Shown piece by piece: positions 27,109-36,557 of a stretch of 64,000 nt of DNA; the stretch's first letter is position 1; the number at the start of each line of letters is the position of its first letter. Under the pieces are notes generated by a model that was not told where the DNA came from, searched no databases, and was given only the letters and a program-made list of their open reading frames with translations. The stretch is from Nitrospira sp. (GTDB lineage Bacteria > Nitrospirota > Nitrospiria > Nitrospirales > Nitrospiraceae): assembly GCA_024330965.1 (NCBI GenBank), contig JANDJL010000010.1, forward strand, positions 1-64,000, given 5' to 3'. The translations under genes were made by a program, and so were the position numbers.

Positions 27109-27720
27109 ATGGCGAAACGGTATCTCTGTGTAACACGGTCTCTCTGGATAGGACTTTCCGTTGCCGTTATGGTCGGGGGATGCGCTGATCTGGCGGTGTC
27201 TCCATCGGCGTCGGGTTCTCGCCTGCTTAAAGATGGCGAAGTACCATTTCCGACCGGCTATCAAAGTTGGCCCAAATTTCTCTCCTCTGTTCAGCGACCC
27301 GACGTCAAGCAGGTGCGCGAACTGTTCATCAATCAGGTAGGAAGCAAGGCAGTCAAAGGACAGCCATTTCCCCATGGCACGGTGATGGTCATGGAACTGC
27401 ACAAGGTCAAGTTAGAGGGAGAGAGGCCAGTGACGGGGACGGACGGTCGCTTAATCAAGGATGGATTGGCAAAGATCTTCGTCATGGCGAAGGGGGCCGG
27501 ATGGGGGCAAGAAGTACATGAGAGTTTCAAGACCGGTGAGTGGGTCTTTGGCGTGTTCAGCCCGGATGGGAAACCCTTGGTGGAGGAATTCAACAATTGT
27601 CGAGTCTGCCACAAACCGCTGGCGGACAAGGATTTTGTCCATCGCTACGACGAATATTTCGAAAAGCGAGCCGGCGGATCATCACTCGACACCCCTTCGT
27701 CAGGGTCGGCTCACGGCTGA
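27109..27720 (+). CDS. Cytochrome P460-family heme protein
   Basis: 203 residues. A signal or lipoprotein leader (VAVMVGGCADLAVS) is followed by a beta-rich domain with FPTGYQSWPKF, GTVMVMELHKVK, AKIFVMAKGAGWG and the C-terminal heme site NNCRVCHKPLADKDFV. The order (beta domain first, CxxCH near the end) is that of the P460/cytochrome c'-beta family. Members oxidise hydroxylamine or bind NO. True P460 needs a Lys-heme cross-link that cannot be judged here. GGAGGAGG precedes the ATG at 27109. It lies after a mono-heme cytochrome. Confidence 0.8.
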   Translation: MAKRYLCVTRSLWIGLSVAVMVGGCADLAVSPSASGSRLLKDGEVPFPTGYQSWPKFLSSVQRPDVKQVRELFINQVGSKAVKGQPFPHGTVMVMELHKVKLEGERPVTGTDGRLIKDGLAKIFVMAKGAGWGQEVHESFKTGEWVFGVFSPDGKPLVEEFNNCRVCHKPLADKDFVHRYDEYFEKRAGGSSLDTPSSGSAHG

Positions 27721-27834
27721 GCGATTGCTGCGATCGACAGGTTGTTGTGAGAAATGACTCACAGACAAAGACACAATCACCTCATTGTGGCCAAACCAGG
27801 GGAGGCTAGGCCATGTTCAACCAGGAGGAGGACC

Positions 27835-28176
27835 ATGCGGGTACTGCCCATTGTCAGCGTGCTCGTTGCGTGTGCGTTCGTCGCCCCTGCTGCTGCAGAA
27901 GATCCGCCCATTGAAAGCCTCTTGCGTGCGCAGGTGTTCAACAAAGTGTTCGAAGGATTCGATTTTTACCGTGTGACCATCGAAAGCGACATCGTCAAAT
28001 CGGACGGCACGCGCGAGGTGACGGCGGAGGCGAGCGGGAAGTTTGATGAACACACCAGGAGGCTTAAGGCCTTGTTTCAACTCGATGGCCGGACGGTGGT
28101 GAGCGGGCAGGTCTTAGAAGAGGAGGGGCTGCCGTCGTGCTCGTCGGCGGCTCAGCACCATGCGTCTGATCTTTAA
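27835..28176 (+). CDS. Small secreted protein of unknown function
   Basis: 113 residues with a clean signal peptide (MRVLPIVSVLVACAFVAPAAAEDPP) and a GGAGGAGG ribosome binding site. The mature part has beta-strand character (FYRVTIESDIVKSDGTREVTAEA) and ends in a Ser/Ala/His-rich tail. No family is recognised. It lies between the P460 gene and the cupredoxin-like gene, which suggests a periplasmic accessory role. Confidence 0.65.
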   Translation: MRVLPIVSVLVACAFVAPAAAEDPPIESLLRAQVFNKVFEGFDFYRVTIESDIVKSDGTREVTAEASGKFDEHTRRLKALFQLDGRTVVSGQVLEEEGLPSCSSAAQHHASDL

Positions 28177-28224
28177 TCAATGACATCATTCTGGCAAGGG
28201 TCCATCACAAGGAGGCCAATGGCG

Positions 28225-28734
28225 ATGGGGGCGAAAAGCAGAAGAGGCAGCAGGCTGTTTCCGGCGTTTTGTACCGTGGCAATAGGGTTTGGAACGTTGT
28301 TCGGAATGGAAGGCGGGGCCTTTGCCCTCCAGGCTGGAGGCGTCGAAATCGGCGATTTCGAGACCGGTTCGGTGGTGGGGCAGCCCTTCAAAGAGTTAGA
28401 GGTCGATGTCCGCTTGATGGCTGTTGAAATCGGTTCGGTCAAGACGTGGTACCCACCAGCAACCGTGATTGACTTTCGGGTACGGCCAGGGAGACCAGTG
28501 TTGATCAAAGTGGCCAACAACTCGACCGTCGAGCGTGGGTTCCAGATGGAGGAAGCCGGTCATTCCGGTGCTCCCACTGCTCTCAAAGCACAAGTGATGC
28601 TCAAGCCGGGTGAGACAAAATATATCGGAATTCCAACCAGCGATCTCACCTACGCGGGACAAGGACTGACGCTCACCTACCGAGACCCCCTTCACCCCAA
28701 TGATCCGGGGGGTGTCTTGCTCATGATCAAGTAA
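28225..28734 (+). CDS. Cupredoxin-like exported protein without obvious copper site
   Basis: 169 residues. A signal peptide is followed by a beta-sandwich with cupredoxin-like strands (VIDFRVRPGRPVLIKVANNST, VERGFQMEEAGHSG, VMLKPGETKYIGIP, LTLTYRDPLHPNDPGGVLLM). In typical cupredoxins the last loop carries Cys, His and Met ligands. Here there is no Cys and only scattered His/Met, so type I copper binding is unlikely. GGAGG favours the ATG at 28225. It is the last gene of the exported redox run, just before a strong hairpin. Confidence 0.65.
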   Translation: MGAKSRRGSRLFPAFCTVAIGFGTLFGMEGGAFALQAGGVEIGDFETGSVVGQPFKELEVDVRLMAVEIGSVKTWYPPATVIDFRVRPGRPVLIKVANNSTVERGFQMEEAGHSGAPTALKAQVMLKPGETKYIGIPTSDLTYAGQGLTLTYRDPLHPNDPGGVLLMIK

Positions 28735-28740
28735 GGGAAT

Positions 28741-28790
28741 GAGGCCGGGTGATCATTACAAACCCTAACGGTCGCCCGGCCTCCCTGTTT
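28741..28790 (+). terminator. Intrinsic terminator after the exported redox run
   Basis: GAGGCCGGG pairs perfectly with CCCGGCCTC across a 25-nt loop and is followed by CCTGTTT, starting 6 bp after the last stop codon. Confidence 0.7.
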
Positions 28791-29095
28791 CGGCCCTTTC
28801 AGCGACCTCTAGATTGTTCTGGCTGTGATAACAGCGGCAGCCGAAGGGCAGCATTGGCCAAGACCTCTACGATCAAGACCACTGCGATCAGGACCTCTGA
28901 GTGATCACCAGTGTTGACCACCCATGGGAGTCAGGCTAATCTTGACTCGCGCTGCTCATCACAAGGAAGAACAGAATGGTTGTCAGAGGGAGGCTGTGCG
29001 TCAGCACGATGGTGTGTGAACGACGATGCCGTTCGAACGAGCAACGCGACGAACAGAGCAAACGAGAGGGCGTCACTGTATTCCCGGAGAAATGA
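28791..29095 (+). other. Intergenic leader of the family 9 glycosyltransferase gene
   Basis: About 300 bp with no recognised gene, presumably containing a promoter. No motif could be assigned. Confidence 0.4.
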
Positions 29096-30349
29096 GTGTC
29101 CTCGAAGAAGCGCTCAATCGCTGATCAGGGTCGATTGATCCTGATCGATCTCCTCCTGCAGGTGTCGAACCTCCTGCTGAGAATCGTCCGATGGGTCCTG
29201 TGGCCACGGCGTCCTCGCACCCCACCGGCGCGGATCTGTATCTACCGAATCGGCAATGTCGGCGATACGGTCTGTGCCATCCCCGCTTTCTGGTCGATCA
29301 GACAAACCTGGCCCGCCGCCAAACTCACGCTCCTTTCAAGCCCTGGCCCACTCCATCTGGCCGGGGCACGCGAAGTGGTGGGGAATGAGTCCTGGATTGA
29401 CGAGACAATCATCTATGCCTCGCAAGACCTCACCCATCCAGGCACGCTCTGGAGGCTCATCAAGGAGTTGCGGGCTCATCAGTTCGATCTCTGGATCGAA
29501 TTGCCGACCGTCAAGGCTCCGTTGGTCCGATATTTCCGCAACATGGTATTTGCACGTGTCGTCGGTGCACGATATGGGATTGGTTGGCGGAAAACGTTGC
29601 TCACTCTGTGGCCTGCGCTCCAGTCAGAAGCCAAGGTCCATCCCAACGAAGTTCAGCGGCTCCTTAGTCTTCTTGAGGCAGAGGGGCTCCCCGTCAAAAC
29701 GAGTGGCTGGGACATCTGGAATCATAAGGATGACCAAGAAACGGCACGACGACTGTTGGCCGACGCACGTGCGGCGGGGAGACCGCTGATTGCAATCGCG
29801 CCGGCGGGCAAGCTAAAGATTAAATCCTGGTTCACAGATCGATGGGCGGAGGTAGTGAGGGACCTTGATCGCCTGGGATGTCATTGTGTTCTTCTCGGTG
29901 GATCGGGCGATAGATCTCAGTGCGACGACATTGCCCAACGGGCTGGGTGTCGGGTCACCAATTTAGCAGGACGGACGACGATCCCTCAGGTAGCAGCGCT
30001 GCTGCGCCATTGTCGCCTCCTCGTCTGTGTCGATTCTGGCATTCAACACATTGCTGCCCTGGCAGGAGCAAGGTGCGTGACGTTGACGGTGGCCAGGGAC
30101 ATTCGGGGTACCTGGTACCCGGAGGGGGATCATCTTGTCCTTGAGCGGAGGGTGCCGTGCCACACCTGTTTGCTTGATACTTGCCCGCACGATCAACTCT
30201 GCATGAAAGAGATTACAGTCGATGATGTGAAAGAGGCGGTGCGGAACATGTTGGGCGTTCTCAGAAGTGAGGGGTTGAGGAGAACGGCCGGCGGTCGCTC
30301 ATCTCTTATGGAAGAGGTGATTGAGATAGGCGAGCCTCCGCTTCCTTGA
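29096..30349 (+). CDS. Glycosyltransferase family 9 (heptosyltransferase-like)
   Basis: 417 residues, starting at a GTG with GGAG nearby. The ADP-heptose transferase fold is visible: RICIYRIGNVGDTVCAIPAF at the first strand, IAIAPAGKLKIKSWFTDRWA, VLLGGSGDRSQCDDIA, NLAGRTTIPQVAALLRHCRL and LLVCVDSGIQHIAALAG. These enzymes add heptose or other sugars to LPS cores or glycans. The C-terminus has a Cys-rich segment (CHTCLLDTCPHDQLCM) often seen in this family. Its end overlaps the convergent TIGR03790 gene by 44 bp. Confidence 0.9.
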   Translation: MSSKKRSIADQGRLILIDLLLQVSNLLLRIVRWVLWPRRPRTPPARICIYRIGNVGDTVCAIPAFWSIRQTWPAAKLTLLSSPGPLHLAGAREVVGNESWIDETIIYASQDLTHPGTLWRLIKELRAHQFDLWIELPTVKAPLVRYFRNMVFARVVGARYGIGWRKTLLTLWPALQSEAKVHPNEVQRLLSLLEAEGLPVKTSGWDIWNHKDDQETARRLLADARAAGRPLIAIAPAGKLKIKSWFTDRWAEVVRDLDRLGCHCVLLGGSGDRSQCDDIAQRAGCRVTNLAGRTTIPQVAALLRHCRLLVCVDSGIQHIAALAGARCVTLTVARDIRGTWYPEGDHLVLERRVPCHTCLLDTCPHDQLCMKEITVDDVKEAVRNMLGVLRSEGLRRTAGGRSSLMEEVIEIGEPPLP

Positions 30350-32081
30350 GGATGATCAGCAAGATCTTCATCCGTTGTTCCAACTCGAGACGCCGTTGCT
30401 CCAGTGTGGCGGGGGGATCTCCTAGTGGCTGTTCGGATGGCGAGCGTCGTGTCTGCGAGGCAGAAGGAGAGACGGCCCTGTGGCGGAAAGGGTTGTAGAG
30501 CGGATCGCCGAACAAGACCATCCTCCAACTGATGTGGCGGGTTGCAAGGTAATAGACTTCGACGAGCGAATACTTGCCGCTTACGAGCAATCTCGTGAAC
30601 CGAGCCGGTTCAGGAAATGAATCCAGATAGGGTTCGCCGACCGACCCCAATGTGGCGGTGATGCCCCGCTCCAGCGCGTTTTTGCACCAGCCCCGTTCTT
30701 TCGGATCATGAATGGTGACGGCCTCGGCTGAGGCCATATGATAGCCGATGGCGCCGGGATTAAACGAGAAGACATCGTCGTAGGAACGGAGTCTGTACCA
30801 GCCGATGTACAGGGCGACATTTGGCATGGAGGCCATGGTGCGTTCAGCCAGATCCAACACGACCTCATGGGAGGTTTCCTCCTTGGCCAGTTTTGCGGCC
30901 TCACGCAGACTATGGTCGTAGATGCCGTAGGTATCAACCGGCCCCTCAGGTTGCAAGCCGCGTGCATCGAAATAGATTGTGCCGTCGAGCCTCGATCGTT
31001 CAGCTTGTAACGCCCGGTCTACCAGACCCTTGGCCAATTCCGCTGTCGGGGCATCCAGACGACTCACCATGAGAATAGGTGGATTCTGAGGTTGGGGAGA
31101 TGCCTCCTCGAACAGCGGATTGTCCCATCGCCAGGCCACGGCGTAGAGACCGGGATCCCACCAAAGGAGGCTCAATTCACTGTCGAAACTGGCATCGGCA
31201 TGGGCGGTCGTGAGGAGATCGACCTCGGCGCTGGCCAGTTCAAGAACACCTTTGGCGCCGAACAGTCGTTCAGCCCACTGGTAGAGCAAAGACCGATCTG
31301 AGAGCAACGGCTGATGTGGGAGTCCGGTCCAGAGGGGAGCCGTTCGGTCCAACAGGGTTCGCCAGGCGGACAGATGGCTTGGTTCTGGGGCTGCGGGAGG
31401 TTGCTCAGCGCGAGATCGATGCTGGAGCAAGAGCGCCCATCCTCCATACTGATGGCTTAAGGTGAGGAACTCCGAGATGACCTGCTGGTCGGCTCTACTG
31501 GCATCGGGGCGCCGCATCTGTTCCAAGGCAGCACGCCAGACCCGATCTACGTCCAACAGGAACAGAGCGGCTTTTGCCGATTCCAGCACGACAGAGCCGC
31601 CCGGTGCCGGGGAAGGCCCCTGCATGCCCTGAGGAATCAGTTTGGCCAATGCCGTCCGTATCTGTTCCAGTTTTGCGCGGCTGGTCTTGATGCGATGTTG
31701 GGCATCGGCCAGCAGGCGACGCTCTTCGTCTGATAAGAGGGGAGCCTCCACGCGCAGTGGGATCCCGTATGTGGTCACGAGCGCACAGATCGAGGAAGCG
31801 AGGCCTCGCTCTCGCAAGGTTTGGCGGAGTGGAGCGATCACGAGCTGCTCATATTCGCGACGGCTCAGAGAGTCCCGGAGTGGCAGGGGAAGCATGATGA
31901 GGTGATCTCGCGGAATCTGGCGTTGTTCCGCATAGTGTCGGGCTACTGCGAGGCTTTCGCTACTGGCGGTGTTGGCGATGATGACGACCTGCTGAGGATT
32001 CAGCGCACCGTGTGACGGAGAGGCGAACCAGACCAGCGCAACACAGATCGTTACCGCCGAGGGTCGAGATCCCAGGCACAT
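30306..32081 (-). CDS. TIGR03790 family protein
   Basis: 591 residues. A signal peptide is followed by the family start NPQQVVIIANTASSESLAVA and HYAEQRQIPRDHLIMLPLP, with LVTTYGIPLRVEAPLLSDEE, ILMVSRLDAPTAELAKGLVD, GWYRLRSYDD and TLGSVGEPYL further on. The biochemical role is unknown. Family knowledge: TIGR03790 proteins are found only in genomes that encode an exosortase. This fits the exosortase and VPLPA-CTERM proteins in this window. It heads the minus-strand island next to the first VPLPA-CTERM gene. An extra charged linker follows the N-terminal third. Confidence 0.88.
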   Translation of the reverse strand: MCLGSRPSAVTICVALVWFASPSHGALNPQQVVIIANTASSESLAVARHYAEQRQIPRDHLIMLPLPLRDSLSRREYEQLVIAPLRQTLRERGLASSICALVTTYGIPLRVEAPLLSDEERRLLADAQHRIKTSRAKLEQIRTALAKLIPQGMQGPSPAPGGSVVLESAKAALFLLDVDRVWRAALEQMRRPDASRADQQVISEFLTLSHQYGGWALLLQHRSRAEQPPAAPEPSHLSAWRTLLDRTAPLWTGLPHQPLLSDRSLLYQWAERLFGAKGVLELASAEVDLLTTAHADASFDSELSLLWWDPGLYAVAWRWDNPLFEEASPQPQNPPILMVSRLDAPTAELAKGLVDRALQAERSRLDGTIYFDARGLQPEGPVDTYGIYDHSLREAAKLAKEETSHEVVLDLAERTMASMPNVALYIGWYRLRSYDDVFSFNPGAIGYHMASAEAVTIHDPKERGWCKNALERGITATLGSVGEPYLDSFPEPARFTRLLVSGKYSLVEVYYLATRHISWRMVLFGDPLYNPFRHRAVSPSASQTRRSPSEQPLGDPPATLEQRRLELEQRMKILLIILKEAEARLSQSPLP

Positions 32082-32193
32082 CGTCCGTTCACTTTACAGC
32101 AGGTGGTCGGCGAAGGGAAGCGGAGGGGGATGATAATCGGGGAGGCGGTACCATGCGGTACCATGATGAGAACACATGATGAAAAACAACGAG

Positions 32194-32217
32194 GGGCGAG
32201 CCCAACTGGGCTCGCCC
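32194..32217 (-). terminator. Intrinsic terminator of the first VPLPA-CTERM gene
   Basis: Perfect 11-bp inverted repeat GGGCGAGCCCA/TGGGCTCGCCC with a 2-nt loop. On the minus strand it is followed by CTCGTTGTTTTTC. It lies about 60 bp beyond the stop codon. Confidence 0.75.
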
Positions 32218-32279
32218 TGATGTAGAGGCGAACGGAAGGCGTCGGAGTAAAAACGACTCCCGACCCCTTTTTGTTGTCT

Positions 32280-33155
32280 CTATCCCTGCATGCGCCGTCT
32301 TGCGATGCCAACCAATCCAGTCAATCCAGCCCCGAAGAGCCAGACTGCGGCAGGAATCGGCACCACGGACACTGAGGCGATGAAGTTCTTCGCGGCGCCG
32401 GTGGAGGTCAAATCGGCCCGTCCACCGAGCACGACGGTGAGATAGTTGTTGCCGCCTGGTCCGAGCGCCAGCCCGTTGATTAGGACTGTCGCGGCGCCGG
32501 TCGGATTCGTGTAATCGTCCCCGGTGGCCCAGACGTTCCCGTTGAGGCCCGCTTGGGCCAAGGTGGGGAAATAGCTACAGGTTCCGGCAGGTGCGCAGTC
32601 GCCTCCGCCGTTCCAAGCGTCCCAGTTGGCGGAGTCAAGACCGTTGACATAGGTGTGAAGCCAATTCCCTGCATCTTCCTTCCCCAACCAGACCGTGAGG
32701 CCAGGGACCAAGTCTTCCCGCCCTTCCGTTCCGTCATCATAGCGACCGAGGGTGATGCTCACATCCACCTGCGTGTGCCCATTATCGTAAAGAGGATTGA
32801 GGTCGACGAGAGCCCAGCGAGAGGTATGGGTCCATCCGTAGATGCCGGGATAGATGGGCGAGTCCGCAGTTCCACCGAGGCGAATTCGATCGTAATGGGA
32901 TTTTGACGCGATAGTATCGACAAGGCCGTTGGTTCCGGCATCCACATGCTGGTTGGAGGGATTGGTGTTAATGGGCAATGCCTGGCCCGTGTTGGCCGAG
33001 AGGGTGCCAGGATTGTTGAATTGATACCAGAGATGATACCTTACGCCCCCCTCGGTCGGATCACCGATATACACCGTGTTTGCAAAGGCTGGATGTGCTC
33101 CTGCCAATAAAATCCCGACTGCGCTGGCAAAGGCGATGGTGCTGATCTGTCGCAT
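32280..33155 (-). CDS. VPLPA/PEP-CTERM sorting-domain protein A
   Basis: 291 residues. ATG 33155 has AAGGAG upstream; the longer frame beyond it encodes the leader repeats and is not used. A signal peptide (ISTIAFASAVGILLAGAHPA) precedes a beta-rich secreted domain (NTVYIGDPTEGGVRYHLWYQ). The tail is the exosortase signal: VPIPAAVWLFGAGLTGLVG followed by IARRRMQG. It is a paralogue of the protein at 43382, sharing the YxGDPxxGGxRYHLxYxFxxPGTL block. It is expected to be cut and anchored or released by the exosortase at 55543. Confidence 0.88.
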   Translation of the reverse strand: MRQISTIAFASAVGILLAGAHPAFANTVYIGDPTEGGVRYHLWYQFNNPGTLSANTGQALPINTNPSNQHVDAGTNGLVDTIASKSHYDRIRLGGTADSPIYPGIYGWTHTSRWALVDLNPLYDNGHTQVDVSITLGRYDDGTEGREDLVPGLTVWLGKEDAGNWLHTYVNGLDSANWDAWNGGGDCAPAGTCSYFPTLAQAGLNGNVWATGDDYTNPTGAATVLINGLALGPGGNNYLTVVLGGRADLTSTGAAKNFIASVSVVPIPAAVWLFGAGLTGLVGIARRRMQG

Positions 33156-33220
33156 CGTACACAACTCCTTTCTTACGAAACACTTGTAGAGCCACATGCG
33201 ATCTTCTGCATTTCCACCAC

Positions 33221-33250
33221 ACAAACGACACAGAAACAAACGACACAGAA
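33221..33250. repeat. Two tandem 15-bp repeats in a VPLPA gene leader
   Basis: ACAAACGACACAGAA occurs twice in direct succession about 65 bp upstream of the start of the VPLPA protein at 32280. Confidence 0.7.
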
Positions 33251-33355
33251 ACAATGGATACGTTTGTTGGCTCGTCCTCAACGAGGTCTTGCTTCATGGA
33301 CGAGCGAGGATACCGCTCACCTCCTTTCACGTCACAACATGTCAAAGGCACGACG

Positions 33356-34204
33356 TCACAGAGACAACGCCGACCGGTTCAGAAATCGATGGCCATCGTC
33401 GGTCCCACGGCCTGATGGCCGAGACGGATCGCTCGTTCGCCCCGTTCTTCTTATTGCTCTCATACCTGCGATGAGCCCGCTGCCGAAGAGCCAGAGAGAG
33501 GCTGGCAGTGGCACTGGTGCGATGGTGATGGAGTTGCCGTTCACCGAAAAGGTGTGAACATCGCTCTTGAAGGTCAGGCGATAGTCGGCGTGGGTCGTGA
33601 TCGGATTGTCAAAGCCGGTTGGCGGAGAGAATCGATCGTTGAGATTGATGCCGGCCTCGGCCTCAGTGGGGTCCAACCTGTAATCGGCGACAAGAAACAG
33701 ATAGTGGCCCGGCTCCATCGTCACGACGAACGCCGGATCGCGACGAAAGTGGATTGATCCGTCGGTTGCGCCCTCGGCTTGCGAGAGGCTGATCAGGGTC
33801 ACCGGACTCGTGTCCGCGGTGAGACCGTTTTGATAGACAGGCGTATTGTTGTTGATGTCGTCCGCGCGAACCAGCGCATCGACAGCTCGGAGCGGCTCGC
33901 CGGTAGCCCGATAGAAATAGGTATCGGCATCGAGCCAAGTGAGTTCGCCATCGCCGTTGAGGTCCGCGGCGAAGTAGCCGGCCGCGGTGGTGTTGCTCTG
34001 AGAGGCTTCATACGCAAGGACATCGACCGTGAACGAGCCTCGTTCCAGCATGGTGATGTGCCACAAATCAAACGTCGTGCCGCCGGCCGTTCGGTAAATC
34101 GTTCCGTCAAACGTGAGTGTGGCGGCTCCCACCGGAAACAGCGTGCTTGCCCATAATCCACATCCAACAAAGACCCCGACGAGGGTTCGCCGCCTGGCTG
34201 TCAT
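33356..34204 (-). CDS. VPLPA-CTERM protein B with extended C-terminal tail
   Basis: 282 residues. AGGAGG sits 6 bp before ATG 34204, which is chosen over the ATG at 34210. After a signal peptide the secreted domain is beta-rich and contains a dockerin/EF-hand-like calcium loop (DLNGDGELTWLDADTYF). The sorting signal is PVPLPASLWLFGSGLIAG with RAIRRTGR. Unusually, about 25 further residues (Ser/Arg/Asp-rich) follow the basic cluster, whereas such proteins normally end there. Function unknown; probably a surface or matrix protein. Confidence 0.85.
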   Translation of the reverse strand: MTARRRTLVGVFVGCGLWASTLFPVGAATLTFDGTIYRTAGGTTFDLWHITMLERGSFTVDVLAYEASQSNTTAAGYFAADLNGDGELTWLDADTYFYRATGEPLRAVDALVRADDINNNTPVYQNGLTADTSPVTLISLSQAEGATDGSIHFRRDPAFVVTMEPGHYLFLVADYRLDPTEAEAGINLNDRFSPPTGFDNPITTHADYRLTFKSDVHTFSVNGNSITIAPVPLPASLWLFGSGLIAGMRAIRRTGRTSDPSRPSGRGTDDGHRFLNRSALSL

Positions 34205-34338
34205 GACCATCCTCCTTTTCCTGATGACAATCGCATTCAGTCCGACGATCTACTGATCTTCTCTTGCTCCGTCCCTGTGTTGCCTTCATGCCTTTCGCCA
34301 CGAACCAGCTTGGGCGGTGTGGGGTCGGTGCGCACTAG

Positions 34339-34361
34339 GGCCGGAAGGCTCCCTTCCGACC
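34339..34361 (-). terminator. Stem-loop between di-heme peroxidase 1 and VPLPA protein B
   Basis: A 10-bp stem with one mismatch (GGCCGGAAGG/CCTTCCGACC) and a 3-nt loop, in the 328-bp gap. It could terminate the upstream peroxidase transcript. The rest of the gap holds a degenerate copy of the shared upstream motif (34415-34429) and no gene. Confidence 0.5.
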
Positions 34362-34532
34362 CGGTCGTTTTAACAGGGGGCAAAAGGACCGATCTAGCGA
34401 CCGGTGCTACTTGATGCACCGCATGAGAAACAATTTCATGGACTGGTGATCGTGGCGCCGCGGTGGAGTCAGGAAGGGAGAGATGCCGGCTGCCGCCACC
34501 AGTGTGGGCGGCAGCCTCAGCACGGGAGACAC

Positions 34533-36428
34533 TTATTGCGGAAGAGGTGATGGTTCTAAGAACGGTCTGGTGGGTGGACCGCCGAATCGTCCCACGGCTG
34601 GAATCTCCACAAGTCGATCACCTGGGACAAATCCGGCCACTGGGCCGACGCCGTTGGGAATGAAGATTTGCGGATGGTCGAAGGGCGCCCGTTTGTAACG
34701 GACTCGCTCATCAGTGAGCGAACGGAGGAAGGCTTCCAAGGCTTGCAATTCGTGCTCCGTGAAAGTAAACACCTCGAGGGTGACGATGTCCGTCCCGTCC
34801 AGCGTCACCATCCCTGTGTGGGAGTCACCACCTCGACTATAAAATTCGACCACGTCGCGCAACGTGCGGTGTCCACCTGTGTGAAAATAGGGAGCGGTGA
34901 GCTCGACATTGCGCAAACCCGGCACCTTGAACGCTCCGTCCACCACGATCGGCTCACGTGGAGGAGGACTGAGCCGCTTGACGGTGGAGAACCAGTTGCC
35001 GAATTCGTCTCGGGCACCAAGCCCTAAATCTTGGAGAGTCGGTTGAACGCCGATGTTGTTGAATCCTCGGTCCATCGCTTGCCCGTCCCGGATGCGGGTT
35101 GGGCTGGCGCGGACTTGGCGGACCGAGGCGCCGGTCAATTCTGCTCCTTCATGACAGGTGATGCACTGGCCGCGCAGTTGACTGCGAAAGAGGTCAAGAC
35201 CAAACTGTGCCAGTGGGCTTAAGGCGGTGGTTTCGCCTTCCATGAAGCGATCGAAGGGTGTGTCATCGGCCACCAGCGTAGCTTCATAGAGTTGAATGGC
35301 TAGTCCGAAGAAGAGCGAAAAGTTGTATTGCATCAAAGAGAATTCATTGGCTTGAAGTCCGCCGCTTGTAGGGGGATCGGCAACCGAAGTGGTTCCATCT
35401 GGGGCGACCCGAATAATTTTGGGTGAATCCCACCATTGGCGGTGGAAGGCCGCACGAATGAGCGTTGGGTAATCTGGAACGGTGAGGCCCTTCTGTGGCC
35501 AGCGGCTCCACGAGCCCAACACACTGTCTTGGGGATGGACCTTCTGAAGGGCCAGGGGGCGCAGGTTGAAGACCGGCTGACCCGGTGGTGCCCAGCGGGC
35601 GAACTTCTTCCCCACGTCACGCATGGTCCGTCCGACGGCGGACATTTCGCAAGGATCGACCGGAGGACTCACGGCCTGGGAGGCCAGGCTCGAATCTTCA
35701 AGTCGAACTCGGACCGGCAGGGGTGAGAGTGGGTCGTCGGCTCGGAACAGACGGGCATTCGGGTCTCGATCCCCCATGTTGTTGACGCCATTAAAAGCAT
35801 TGTCAGCCCGCCCGTCCCAAAACTGCCGGTGATTGAACACAGCGTTGATCACCGTCGGCGTGTTTCTCGGCTCGACACATCTCGTATTGACGGAGCCTAT
35901 GCGGAACCCATTAGGGTCCGGCTCCGGTCTCGTGATGTCAGCAGGTCCTAAGCCGATGCCCACGAAGACCGAGCGGCGTACGCCTTGAGAGGAGAGCACG
36001 TCGTTGCTGCGGGGAAAGAACGGATAATCTGCTGCGGTGACTTCACCGGCTGGCCCGAGGTTGTTGTAAAACGTCGTGTCAGGGTCTGGCTCGCCGGATC
36101 TCGTGATCCGTTTGATGCCGGGCGCGAGCGAATTGCGCGAGCGGTTATCCGACATGCCGGAGGTGAAATGACAGCTCCCACAGGCGGTGAGACCGTCACT
36201 GCCGACTTGCATGTCCCAGAATAGAGCTTTCCCCAGACGAATGGCAGCCTCGCGATCCTGCACGAACTCGCCAAGATTAGCCGGTTCAGGAATCGGTACG
36301 GTCTTGAGGGATGGCGGGGGAGGGGGATCATCCGGGTGAGGAACGGGGATCGAAACCTGTGACAGGACGGTGCCGGTGACCATGACCAACACCAACAAAC
36401 AACCGACGGCGATCAGCCTCTGTTGCAT
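34533..36428 (-). CDS. Di-heme cytochrome c peroxidase/MauG-like protein 1
   Basis: 631 residues, starting at ATG 36428 with AGGAGGTG upstream. A signal peptide is followed by a Pro-rich stretch and then two heme c sites: LTACGSCHF (Cys83, Cys86, His87) and CITCHEGAELTGASV in the C-terminal half. The order and spacing match the bacterial cytochrome c peroxidase/MauG superfamily, but the protein is about twice the usual length because of insertions between the hemes. It probably acts in the periplasm or at the cell surface on peroxide or an organic substrate. It is a paralogue of the next gene upstream. Confidence 0.88.
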   Translation of the reverse strand: MQQRLIAVGCLLVLVMVTGTVLSQVSIPVPHPDDPPPPPSLKTVPIPEPANLGEFVQDREAAIRLGKALFWDMQVGSDGLTACGSCHFTSGMSDNRSRNSLAPGIKRITRSGEPDPDTTFYNNLGPAGEVTAADYPFFPRSNDVLSSQGVRRSVFVGIGLGPADITRPEPDPNGFRIGSVNTRCVEPRNTPTVINAVFNHRQFWDGRADNAFNGVNNMGDRDPNARLFRADDPLSPLPVRVRLEDSSLASQAVSPPVDPCEMSAVGRTMRDVGKKFARWAPPGQPVFNLRPLALQKVHPQDSVLGSWSRWPQKGLTVPDYPTLIRAAFHRQWWDSPKIIRVAPDGTTSVADPPTSGGLQANEFSLMQYNFSLFFGLAIQLYEATLVADDTPFDRFMEGETTALSPLAQFGLDLFRSQLRGQCITCHEGAELTGASVRQVRASPTRIRDGQAMDRGFNNIGVQPTLQDLGLGARDEFGNWFSTVKRLSPPPREPIVVDGAFKVPGLRNVELTAPYFHTGGHRTLRDVVEFYSRGGDSHTGMVTLDGTDIVTLEVFTFTEHELQALEAFLRSLTDERVRYKRAPFDHPQIFIPNGVGPVAGFVPGDRLVEIPAVGRFGGPPTRPFLEPSPLPQ

Positions 36429-36557
36429 CGAACACCTCCTAGGTCTACTTGGTTGCCGCCCACTGCGGCAGCTAATCGCATCTGTGAGCCTAGCAAGTCT
36501 GGCAGGAGTCCCAAGGGCAGTTGCCGGGCATCGCACCAGCGAACGTGTGCAACCGGT

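Noticed and set aside
34339..34510. Possible cyclic di-GMP riboswitch in the leader of VPLPA gene B
   Set aside because: A stem-loop and GC-rich segments are present, but the conserved core of the known GEMM classes could not be matched.
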